NCBI GenBank assembly: GCA_015223225.1
Contig: JADFCQ010000001.1
Location: forward strand, 930,001 to 994,000
DNA from: Acetobacteraceae bacterium H6797
GTDB taxonomy: Bacteria; Pseudomonadota; Alphaproteobacteria; Acetobacterales; Acetobacteraceae
Direction of reading: 5' to 3'
DNA length: 64,000 bases
Shown one piece after another: positions 57,419 through 64,000 of the stretch. The notes under the pieces were generated by a model. The model did no database searches, was not told where the DNA came from, and was given only the letters and a program-made list of their open reading frames with translations. Position 1 is the stretch's first letter. The number at the start of each line of letters is the position of its first letter. The position numbers were made by a program, and so were the translations under genes.

Positions 57419-57862
57419 CTACCGGCGCTGGGCCAGGGATTGGAGGCAATCGCTCTCGGTCATGCGCTCGATGCCGGCGGCGCGGGTGGTGGCATGGCCG
57501 ACGCGCAACCCGCCCTGGCCGTCGCGATAGAGCACCATGTCGAGATGGCAGGCCGTGCCCTGGTAGCGCCAGATTTCCGCATCGCCTTCACTGCGGCGAA
57601 GCGTCGGCTGGCCGAGCCAGGCGAGCACGGCGCGGGCATCGGCGCCCTCGATATCCACGGCGCGGCGCGGGCCGGCGCCGGGCGCGGCATTGCCCGCCTG
57701 GCCGCTGGCCTGGGTGCCGGGCGTGGTGGTCTCCAGCGCCGCGATGCTCGCGCGGTTGCTGGCCAGGACCTGTTCCAGAACCTGGGTACGCAGGGTCTGC
57801 TGCTCATCGGCGCAGCCGGCGAGCAGCAGGAGCGGGGCCATCAGGCCGAAAAAGCGACCCAT
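57419..57862 (-). CDS. Small lipoprotein downstream of bactofilin
   Basis: A 147-residue lipoprotein: signal peptide with lipobox LLAGC (Cys17), then a helix, a Gly/Ala-rich linker, and a C-terminal domain AVLAWLGQPTLRRSEGDAEIWRYQGTACHLDMVLY that resembles small periplasmic domains of the SmpA/OmlA-like kind (a GxPxxxRxEG..W.Y pattern). It lies 19 bases after the bactofilin gene. Function unknown. Confidence 0.75.
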   Translation of the reverse strand: MGRFFGLMAPLLLLAGCADEQQTLRTQVLEQVLASNRASIAALETTTPGTQASGQAGNAAPGAGPRRAVDIEGADARAVLAWLGQPTLRRSEGDAEIWRYQGTACHLDMVLYRDGQGGLRVGHATTRAAGIERMTESDCLQSLAQRR

Positions 57863-57881
57863 AATGGCCTTTTCCGTCAAC

Positions 57882-58562
57882 TCACTCGGCAGTGGCGACC
57901 GGAGTGTCGCTCGGCGCGGGCGCAGCCGGGGCCGAGGCGACGGGCTTGCCCGAATCGGTGAGCATTTCCATGCGGCCGGAGAGCTGGCCGCCATCCTCGA
58001 CCTGCAGGCGGCGCGAACGGGCGACGCCGATCACCTTGCCGGTGCCGCGGATCACGAGGTTGCCGCGCGCGGTGAGCGTGCCGTCGAACACGCCGGCGAT
58101 CTCGGCATCCTCGACCTGGACCTCGCCCTTGAACACGCCCGAGCCCGCGATGAGCAGCTCGGTGGCGTTGATCATCTGGCTCTCGACCGTGCCCTCGACC
58201 ACGAGGCGCTCGGCATCGGTCACGGTGCCCTGCAGGCTGATGCCCTTGCCGACGACGAGGGTGCGGCGCTCGACCGGCGCGGGCACGGGCGGGCGGCCGC
58301 CGATCGGAGCGGCAGGCGTGCCGCCCATCGGGGCACCCATCGGGGCGGCCGGGCGCGGCGGAACGCCCATGCCGGGAGAAGGCACGGTCGGTTTGGGCGG
58401 CAGCGACATGGAGGGAGCTTCCTGCTTGGGCGCGGCGGGACGGAACGGGGGAACGGCGAGGTCCGGGTCGCGGGCGACGGGGACGGTCGTGGTCGCTTCA
58501 TCGGCCGGCGGGGGGGCCGGCGGCGGCGGAGTTTCAGGGCTACGACGGCGGAAGACGGACAT
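57882..58562 (-). CDS. Bactofilin
   Basis: A 226-residue polymer-forming cytoskeletal protein. A Pro-rich unordered N-terminus of about 95 residues precedes the bactofilin beta-helix (TLVVGKGISLQGTVTDAERLVVEGTVESQMI, then LLIAGSGVFKGEVQVEDAEIAGVFDGTLTA), and a Pro/Ala tail follows. Bactofilins polymerise without nucleotide and place cell-wall or envelope machinery. The N-terminal disordered part is longer than usual. Upstream of a small lipoprotein gene on the same strand. Confidence 0.92.
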   Translation of the reverse strand: MSVFRRRSPETPPPPAPPPADEATTTVPVARDPDLAVPPFRPAAPKQEAPSMSLPPKPTVPSPGMGVPPRPAAPMGAPMGGTPAAPIGGRPPVPAPVERRTLVVGKGISLQGTVTDAERLVVEGTVESQMINATELLIAGSGVFKGEVQVEDAEIAGVFDGTLTARGNLVIRGTGKVIGVARSRRLQVEDGGQLSGRMEMLTDSGKPVASAPAAPAPSDTPVATAE

Positions 58563-58814
58563 GTTCAGCTCCCCCTTCACGGCAAAAATGGATGGGTTCT
58601 GCCCGGCGGCGGAAAGCGTGGCCGGGCGCGGCGGTACCGTCCGGCCCAGGATCGTCGCCAATCCGGACCGAGGGGGCACTCCGCCACCCAAGCGGGCTAT
58701 CACGCCGCGCGCGGCGGGCACAACCGGGCGTTTAAGGGATTCGGCGGCAAATTCGCCGCCTTTCGTCATCCTCTCGTCATTGCTATGCCCCGGAGCGCAA
58801 CACAGGACGGCGAC

Positions 58815-59792
58815 ATGACCACCTCTTCCCTGGATATCCTGGGCATCGGCAATGCCATCGTGGACGTGCTCTCGCGGGCGGATGACGCTTTTCTCACCGC
58901 GCGGGGGCTGGACAAGGGGGCGATGCGGCTGATCGACGCGGCCGAGGCCGAGGCGCTCTATGCGGCGATGGGTCCGGGGGTGGAGAATTCGGGCGGTTCG
59001 GCCGGCAATACCTGCGCCGTGGCGGCGGCCCTCGGGGCCAAGGTGGGCTATCTCGGCAAGGTGGCCGACGACACGCTGGGCAAGGTTTTCTCGCATGACC
59101 TGCGGGCGCTGGGCGTGCATTTCCCGACAGCTCCCCTGGTGGGCGGCGCGCCGACGGCCCGATGCCTGATCCTCGTCACGCCCGATGCGCAGCGGACGAT
59201 GAACACCTTCCTCGGCGCCTGCGTGACCTTCGGCGAGGCGGATGTGGATGCCGCCTCGGTGGAAGCCGCCAAGGTGACCTATATGGAGGGCTATCTCTTC
59301 GACCCGCCGGCGGCCCAGGCCGCTTTCCGCAAGGCGGCGAAGATCGCGCATGGGGCGGGGCGGCAGGTGTCGATCACCCTGTCCGACAGTTTCTGCGTGG
59401 GCCGTCACCGCGAGGCCTTCCGGGCCTTCATCCGGGAGGAGACGGATATCCTCTTCGCCAATGAGGCCGAGATCCTGGCGCTCTACCAGACGGAGAGCCT
59501 GGAGGAGGCGGTGGCCGCCGCCCGGGCCGATGTGGCGCTGACGGCGATCACCCGCAGCGAGAAGGGCTGCCTGATCGTCTCGGCCAAGGAGGCCGTCGAG
59601 GTCGCCGCCGTGCCGACCGAGGTGGTGGATACGACCGGGGCGGGCGATGCCTATGCGGCGGGCTTCCTGGCCGGCTATACGCGCGGGCTGCCGCTGGCCG
59701 AGGCCGGGCGCTGGGGCAGCGTCGCCGCCGCCGAGGCCATCAGCCATTTCGGCGCGCGGCCCCAGGCCGATCTGAAGGCCCTGCTGGGCTGA
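58815..59792 (+). CDS. Adenosine kinase (PfkB family)
   Basis: A 325-residue PfkB-family carbohydrate kinase. GGSAGNTCAVAAALGAKVGYLG at about 59-80 is the first PfkB signature and DTTGAGDAYAAGFLAGY at about 275-291 is the second, with the catalytic Asp in GAGD. Alphaproteobacterial proteins of this sequence type are annotated adenosine kinase. It phosphorylates adenosine to AMP. Codons are G-ending (GCG, CTG), unlike the C-ending codons of + strand genes left of 46 kb. Confidence 0.87.
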   Translation: MTTSSLDILGIGNAIVDVLSRADDAFLTARGLDKGAMRLIDAAEAEALYAAMGPGVENSGGSAGNTCAVAAALGAKVGYLGKVADDTLGKVFSHDLRALGVHFPTAPLVGGAPTARCLILVTPDAQRTMNTFLGACVTFGEADVDAASVEAAKVTYMEGYLFDPPAAQAAFRKAAKIAHGAGRQVSITLSDSFCVGRHREAFRAFIREETDILFANEAEILALYQTESLEEAVAAARADVALTAITRSEKGCLIVSAKEAVEVAAVPTEVVDTTGAGDAYAAGFLAGYTRGLPLAEAGRWGSVAAAEAISHFGARPQADLKALLG

Positions 59793-59826
59793 GACAGCGC
59801 CGGGCGGCCCCTGCCGCCCGCGCCCC

Positions 59827-59940
59827 GCGCCTGAGGGCGAACAAAGCGGAGCGGCCTGGCCGCTCCGAGCGCCCGAATGGGCGCCGCCGGCAGTCCGGCG
59901 GAAGCCAAGCGGCCAGAGGCCGCGCCCGGCGCCTGAGGGC
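59827..59940. repeat. Imperfect direct repeat with palindromes
   Basis: GCGCCTGAGGGC occurs at 59827-59838 and 59929-59940, within about 30 bases of partial similarity. Between the copies lie CGGAGCGGCC-T-GGCCGCTCCG (59847-59867) and CCGCCGG-CAGT-CCGGCGG (59884-59901). The segment is non-coding, follows the adenosine kinase gene and may act as its terminator. Confidence 0.45.
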
Positions 59941-60016
59941 AGCCAAGATCACGGGCGAAACAAAACCATCTTGTCGCCCAGGCGTTCTACGCTTGGACGC
60001 CAAGATGGAGGGCCTC

Positions 60017-60160
60017 ATGGCCACTCACGAAAAAGACCATCCCGTCCTCGACCGGCAAGAAGCCCGTCAGGGCACCACCGTGCATCGCATGCGCTATGTG
60101 CTCGCCATCAGCCTCACCCTGGCGGTGATCGCGATGGTGATCGCCTATGTCTCGTTCTGA
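60017..60160 (+). CDS. Small single-pass membrane protein (47 residues)
   Basis: Begins at ATG 60017, four bases after GGAGGG. A charged N-terminus of 27 residues (rich in His, Glu, Asp, Arg) is followed by one hydrophobic segment (VLAISLTLAVIAMVIAYV) and the stop. Probably an inner-membrane protein of unknown function. The next gene starts 12 bases later, so the two are likely co-transcribed. Confidence 0.65.
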   Translation: MATHEKDHPVLDRQEARQGTTVHRMRYVLAISLTLAVIAMVIAYVSF

Positions 60161-60172
60161 GGAGGACCGCCG

Positions 60173-60643
60173 ATGCCACGTCAGCAATCGACCGCGCAGA
60201 AGAAGACCGTCTCCCGCGTCATGCACGAGTTCAAGCATGGCGAGCTGGAGAGCAATCAGGGCGGCAAGGTGCGCAGCCGGAAACAGGCGGTCGCCATCGC
60301 TATGAGCGAGGCCGGATCGAGCCGGGAGCAGTCCCCGGCGCAGAAGAAGAAGCAGCTGAGCCGCAGCAAGGCCAAGGAGAGCCAGGGGCGGACGGCCGTG
60401 GCGGAGAAGGAAGGCAAGGCCGGGCAGCGCAAGGCGATGGCCAAGGCAGAGCCCCGCATCTCGCCGAGCAGCGCGCGGGGCAAGACGGCCCGAAGCGGCG
60501 CCCGCAAGGCGGCGGCGACGCGCACGCAGGGCACGGGCGGGAAGACCCATGCCGAGCTTTATGAAATGGCGAAGCGGCGGGGCATTCCAGGCCGCTCCGG
60601 CATGTCGAAGGCGCAGTTGGAGCGGGCGCTGAGCGCCCACTGA
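60173..60643 (+). CDS. DUF6496-like basic protein with C-terminal SAP/Rho-N-like motif
   Basis: A 156-residue, strongly basic protein. Residues 9-45 (TVSRVMHEFKHGELESNQGGKVRSRKQAVAIAMSEAG) match the DUF6496 pattern found in many proteobacterial small proteins. The middle is Lys/Ala/Ser-rich, histone H1-like. Residues 124-154 (HAELYEMAKRRGIPGRSGMSKAQLERAL) resemble a SAP or Rho N-terminal DNA/RNA-binding helix pair. It may be a nucleoid or stress protein. RBS GGAGGA lies seven bases before the ATG. Confidence 0.78.
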   Translation: MPRQQSTAQKKTVSRVMHEFKHGELESNQGGKVRSRKQAVAIAMSEAGSSREQSPAQKKKQLSRSKAKESQGRTAVAEKEGKAGQRKAMAKAEPRISPSSARGKTARSGARKAAATRTQGTGGKTHAELYEMAKRRGIPGRSGMSKAQLERALSAH

Positions 60644-60656
60644 ACCGCCCGAAGCG

Positions 60657-61976
60657 TCAGGCGAAGTTGATGGGCGCGCCCTTGGGGCCGCCGATCACTT
60701 CGTCGTCGCGCATCACGATATGGCCGCGCACGATGGTGCCTACCGGCCAGGCCGTGCAGGTTTCGCCCGCGAAGGGCGTCCAGCCGCAGGGAGAGACGAT
60801 CCAGCTCTCCTCGATGGTGCGGCTCTTCTTCATGTCGACCAGGGTGAAATCCGCGTCGTAACCAGCCGCGAGACGGCCCTTGCCCACCGCGCCATAGACG
60901 CGGGCGGGGCCGGCGGCCATGAGATCGGCCAGGCGGGAGAGGCTGAGGCGGCCGGCATTCACCTGGGTCAGCATCATCGGCACGATGGTCTGCACGCCCG
61001 TCAGGCCGGCCGAGCAGTCGGGCCAGGGCTTTTCCTTATTGGCACGGGAATGGGGCGCGTGGTCGGAGCCGATGACATCGACCGTGCCGTCGGCGACGGC
61101 CGCCCAAGCGGCCTCGTAATGGCGCTTGTCGCGGATGGGCGGGTTCATGACCGCATAGCCGCCGAGGCGCTCATAGGCGTCCGGGCCCCACTGGGTCAGG
61201 TGATTGACCAGCACCTCGACCGTCGCGACGTCGCGGAAATCCTTGAGGTAATCCAATTCCTCGGCCGTGGAGACGTGCAGGATATGCGCCGGGCGGCCTG
61301 TCTCGCGGGCGAGCGCCATCAGGCGGCGGGTGCCCAGCAGGGCGCATTCCACGTCGCGCCACTCGGCGTGGTTCGCATGGGGCATGCCCTTGGTGAACAT
61401 GGGCTTGCGGGCCTGGAGGCGGTATTCGTCCTCCGAGTGATAAGCAATGCGGCGGCGGCCGGAGCGCATGACGCGCTCGAGGCTCTCGTCGTCCTCGATC
61501 ATCAGGTCGCCGGTCGAGCTGCCGGCGAAGACCTTGATGGCGCAGACGTTCTTCTCGGCCTCGAGCTCGCCCAACTCGGCGATGTTGGAGCGGGCGGCGC
61601 CGACATAGAAGCCGATGTCGCAATAGGTATTGTCGCGGACGTAGTCGCGCTTCCAGTCGATCTTCTCGCGTGTGGTGATGCTGGGCGCGGTGTTCGGCAT
61701 GTCGAAAACGCCGGTGATGCCGCCCAGGATCGCGGCCTTGGTGCCGGTCGGGATGGTCTCGACCGTGGCATCGCCCGGATCGCGCAGATGGACATGGGCG
61801 TCGATCAGGCCGGGCAGGACGTGGAGATGGCTGCAATCCACCAGCTCGGCGGCATCGGCGCCCCGCAGGTCACCGATCGCGGCGATCTTGCCATTGCGCA
61901 CGCCGACATCAGCCACTTCCTGCCCCCAGGGCAGGACGCAGGTGCCGTTGCGCAGGATGAGGTCGAATGTGGCCAT
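60657..61976 (-). CDS. pyrC: Dihydroorotase
   Basis: A 439-residue cyclic amidohydrolase. Metal-binding HVHLRDPG is near 61-68, AIKVFAGSSTG near 146-156 holds the carboxylated lysine, histidines follow in HSEDE and HVSTAEE, and GSDHAPHS near 303-310 contains the catalytic Asp. The motif set fits dihydroorotase (pyrimidine biosynthesis: carbamoyl aspartate to dihydroorotate), although allantoinase or hydantoinase relatives are close. Single gene, convergent with the DUF6496 gene. Confidence 0.88.
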   Translation of the reverse strand: MATFDLILRNGTCVLPWGQEVADVGVRNGKIAAIGDLRGADAAELVDCSHLHVLPGLIDAHVHLRDPGDATVETIPTGTKAAILGGITGVFDMPNTAPSITTREKIDWKRDYVRDNTYCDIGFYVGAARSNIAELGELEAEKNVCAIKVFAGSSTGDLMIEDDESLERVMRSGRRRIAYHSEDEYRLQARKPMFTKGMPHANHAEWRDVECALLGTRRLMALARETGRPAHILHVSTAEELDYLKDFRDVATVEVLVNHLTQWGPDAYERLGGYAVMNPPIRDKRHYEAAWAAVADGTVDVIGSDHAPHSRANKEKPWPDCSAGLTGVQTIVPMMLTQVNAGRLSLSRLADLMAAGPARVYGAVGKGRLAAGYDADFTLVDMKKSRTIEESWIVSPCGWTPFAGETCTAWPVGTIVRGHIVMRDDEVIGGPKGAPINFA

Positions 61977-62049
61977 CGCGAAAGTCCTCCGGTCTGGCCG
62001 CTGTCTCTGCCACCCCCTGGCCCGATGGGGAAGGCCCCTCGAACGGAAA

Positions 62050-62074
62050 CCCCCGCCGACAGAACCGGCGGGGG
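62050..62074 (-). terminator. Terminator after the exported repeat protein
   Basis: CCCCCGCCG / CGGCGGGGG, a 9-bp stem with a 7-base loop, followed on the - strand by TTTCCGTT. It lies 38 bases after the stop of the gene at 62112. Confidence 0.6.
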
Positions 62075-62111
62075 CTTCACGCGACGACTATTCGAGGATC
62101 GAGCGCTTTGA

Positions 62112-62516
62112 TCAGCGGGTCGGGCTATTGCCCGGCTGCGTCACGCCCGGACGGGTCGTGGACATGTTGTTGCCCGAACCCTGGACCTGCGCGGGCGCCG
62201 CGGGCTGGCCGGCGCCGGAAGCGCGCGGCGCAGCGTTGGAGCCGGTCGCGTCGGGGCTGTTGCCACGGGTCTGGCCGGCGCGCTCGGTCGAGAGGTTGTT
62301 GCCCGAGCCCTGCACCTGGGCCCCGCCGCTCTGCCCGCCGCCGACCACGTTCGGTGCCTGGCCCTGCGGGTATTGCATGGTGTTGTTATTGCCGTCCGAC
62401 GGCGCGCGCGGGCCCGTCTGCGGGGTGGCCTGCGTCGCGGGCGACGGGGTCTGGGCGTAAGCGCCACCGGCCAGGGTCAGGCCAAGGGCGGAAGCGATAA
62501 GAGCCTTGCGGATCAA
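62112..62516 (-). CDS. Exported low-complexity protein with internal repeats
   Basis: A 134-residue protein. Signal peptide about 1-21 (ending AYAQ). The mature part is rich in Gly, Asn, Gln, Pro and Ser and carries two copies of a 23-24-residue unit beginning AQVQGSGNN, then LST or MST, and ending GNSP (about 66-88 and 108-131). A third, partial unit (DGNNNTMQYPQGQAPN) is near 41-56. No charged core or enzyme motif is seen. Probably an unstructured periplasmic or surface protein; function unknown. Confidence 0.75.
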   Translation of the reverse strand: MIRKALIASALGLTLAGGAYAQTPSPATQATPQTGPRAPSDGNNNTMQYPQGQAPNVVGGGQSGGAQVQGSGNNLSTERAGQTRGNSPDATGSNAAPRASGAGQPAAPAQVQGSGNNMSTTRPGVTQPGNSPTR

Positions 62517-63052
62517 TGGTCACTCTCCCGGCTTGTTGTTGCTGGGCGCCTCTGAGGCACCTGTGGGGAGAGAACGGGGTGGGGCGCGGATGGTTGGCGC
62601 ATCGGCCGCATGGCTCCCATGAGGCAACTTTCCCAGGTCGTAAGAATCCCGGCCGCCGGGAGCACGGCCAGGGCTCTGTCGCCCATGGGCGGCTCCTTGA
62701 GGTCACGGCATGGCGGAAGGTTACATTCCGTTAAAAAGTCGCGACTCCGGTATTCATTGCAGGGTCGAACCTGCTTTGAGCCATTCCAGGCGGTCGCGGC
62801 CGGTATGAATTACCACTTTTTCATGTGTCGCCCGAGGGGCCCGCAATTGGACGTTTTGCCTTATCGCACAAGGAAAAATTGCCTCTCCGACCGGCGGGCG
62901 ATGCGGAACATGACCCTCAGATGAACACATTCAACGATTGTGCGGCGCATCATCATCCGCTTTTTTCCGGACCATTCTGAACCCCAGTCCAAGCAACAGG
63001 GTCGTCCGATGAAGTTTCCCTCCCCGGTTACCGTGGCGAAAGGTTCCGCGCG
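62517..63052. other. Long intergenic region before nuoM
   Basis: 536 bases without a convincing gene. The part 62720-63000 is less GC-rich. It holds GCAGG-GTCGAA-CCTGC (62759-62774) enclosed by GGTATTCAT (62749-62757) and ATGAATTACC (62815-62824), which pair with one bulge. This may be a structured leader or small RNA. The region must contain promoters for both divergent genes. Confidence 0.45.
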
Positions 63053-64000
63053 ATGATGGCGGCTGGTTTCCCGCTCCTCTCGACGCTGATCTTCCTGCCG
63101 CTGGCGGGCGTCGTGATCCTGGCCCTGCTGCGTGGCGAGGGGATGGCGCATGAGCAGCTCCTGCGGCGCGTGGCGCTTTCCACGAGCCTCGCGGTGCTCG
63201 CGCTCTCGCTCGTGCTCTGGATGCGCTTCGACCCCTCGACGGCGGCCTATCAGTTCGAGGAGCAGGCCACCTGGCTTCCGGGGACGGGCATCACCTATCA
63301 CGTGGGCGTGGACGGCATCTCGGTGCTGCTGGTCATGCTGACCACGATCATGGCCCCGCTCTGCATCCTCGGCGCCTGGAACGCCATCCGGGTGCGGGCG
63401 CGTGACCTGCTGATCGCCCTGCTGCTGCTGGAAGGCATCCTCATCGGCGTGTTCAGCGCCATGGACCTGATGCTCTTCTACATCTTCTTCGAAGCCTCGA
63501 TGGTGCCGATCTTCCTCATCATCGGCATCTGGGGCGGCGCCGACCGCAGCCGCGCGGCGCTGAAGCTCTTCCTCTACACCATGCTCGGCGCGCTCTTCAT
63601 GCTGCTGGCCGTCATGGTGCTCTGGCAGCTCGCGGGCTCGACGGACCTGCCGGACCTGCTGGCCCTCTCGCCCAGCCTGACGCATCACGCGCAGATGTGG
63701 TTCTTCGCGGCCTTCGCCCTGGCCTTCGCGATCAAGCTGCCGCTCTTCCCGCTGCATACCTGGCAGCCCGACGCCTATGCCGAGAGCCCGACCGCGGGCT
63801 CCGTCATGCTCGGCGGCGTGATGCTGAACATGGGCAGCTACGGCTTCCTGCGCTTCGCCATCCCGCTTTTCCCGGATGCCGCGCGCACCTTCTCGCCGCT
63901 GATCTTCTCGCTGGCGGCCATCGCCATCGTCTATGCGAGCCTGATCGCCATCGTGCAGAAGGACATGAAGCGGACCATCGCCTATTCCTCCGTCGCCCAT
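63053..64000 (+). CDS. nuoM: NADH-quinone oxidoreductase chain M (5' part, continues beyond the window)
   Basis: 316 codons are visible, without a stop. The product is an antiporter-like membrane subunit of complex I. Recognisable parts are GVDGISVLLVMLTT, the Glu-containing helix FYIFFEASMVPIFLIIGIWGG, the Lys helix (FAIKLPLFPLHTWQPDAYAESPTAGSVMLGGVMLNMGSYG), and KDMKRTIAYSSVAH. The Glu and Lys residues are the proton-pump residues. No nuoL lies upstream, as would be expected inside a normal nuo operon; the upstream neighbour is on the other strand. Confidence 0.92.
   Translation, partial: MMAAGFPLLSTLIFLPLAGVVILALLRGEGMAHEQLLRRVALSTSLAVLALSLVLWMRFDPSTAAYQFEEQATWLPGTGITYHVGVDGISVLLVMLTTIMAPLCILGAWNAIRVRARDLLIALLLLEGILIGVFSAMDLMLFYIFFEASMVPIFLIIGIWGGADRSRAALKLFLYTMLGALFMLLAVMVLWQLAGSTDLPDLLALSPSLTHHAQMWFFAAFALAFAIKLPLFPLHTWQPDAYAESPTAGSVMLGGVMLNMGSYGFLRFAIPLFPDAARTFSPLIFSLAAIAIVYASLIAIVQKDMKRTIAYSSVAH

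Overview
The window is chromosomal DNA of a high-GC alphaproteobacterium, most likely from the Acetobacteraceae/Rhodospirillales. The lineage inference rests on the gene families rather than on an rRNA gene, which is absent: an MbfA-type ferritin-VIT1 iron exporter, an FzlA-like GST-fold protein, a SUV3-like helicase, an NDUFA9-like epimerase, DUF1178, a bactofilin, and strong use of GCC/CTC or GCG/CTG codons. I found no tRNA, rRNA, CRISPR array, integrase or intact insertion sequence.

Layout. 0-5.9 kb: the 3' end of a B12-dependent ribonucleotide reductase, then two AT-rich defence-like inserts on either side of a native GC-rich SUV3-like helicase. One insert is a DUF3800 gene followed by a multi-stem RNA-like structure; the other is a frameshifted SIR2-domain gene. 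5.9-10.2 kb: phnD-phnE-phnE phosphonate uptake genes and an MFS exporter; the matching phnC ATPase lies alone near 36-37 kb. 10.2-13.5 kb: a scarred AT-rich cassette flanked by an 18-bp direct repeat that restores the osmC 3' end, then osmC, a small unknown gene and an ArgP-like regulator in overlapping order, divergent from an ArgO/LysE exporter. 13.7-20.3 kb: MFS, LysR/quinone-oxidoreductase, SCP2-like, metallo-beta-lactamase-fold and NDUFA9-like genes. 20.5-27.1 kb: gltD-DUF2059-gltB for glutamate synthesis. 27.2-29.7 kb: three tandem paralogues of an unrecognised exported family. 29.8-34.8 kb: FzlA-like protein and an EmrA-EmrB-NodT tripartite efflux operon. 35-40.6 kb: azoreductase/HxlR pair, phnC, GNAT protein, RidA and a peptide-binding protein. 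40.7-42.6 kb: an AT-rich restriction-modification operon (ribbon-helix-helix protein, MT-A70 methylase, BglII-like nuclease) next to a domesticated transposase-domain gene. 43.3-48.5 kb: CocE hydrolase, MbfA, RhlE-type helicase and a small exported protein. 48.5-54.7 kb: creatininase with a complete Dpp/Opp-type ABC transporter, including a permease-ATPase fusion. 55-64 kb: DUF1178, glutaredoxin, omega-aminotransferase, lipoprotein-bactofilin pair, adenosine kinase, DUF6496 protein, dihydroorotase, an exported repeat protein and the start of a nuoM.

Two window-scale patterns stand out. The + strand is C-rich up to about 46 kb and G-rich after about 47 kb, on genes of either orientation, which is the signature of a replication origin or a rearrangement boundary. 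A family of short GC-rich palindromes (arms like CTGGGAAGGC/GCCTTCCCAG followed by ACCC) recurs at gene 3' ends near 4.15, 34.9 and 40.6 kb. The accessory DNA (DUF3800, SIR2, the osmC cassette, the restriction-modification system) sits in at least four separate small islets rather than in one island.
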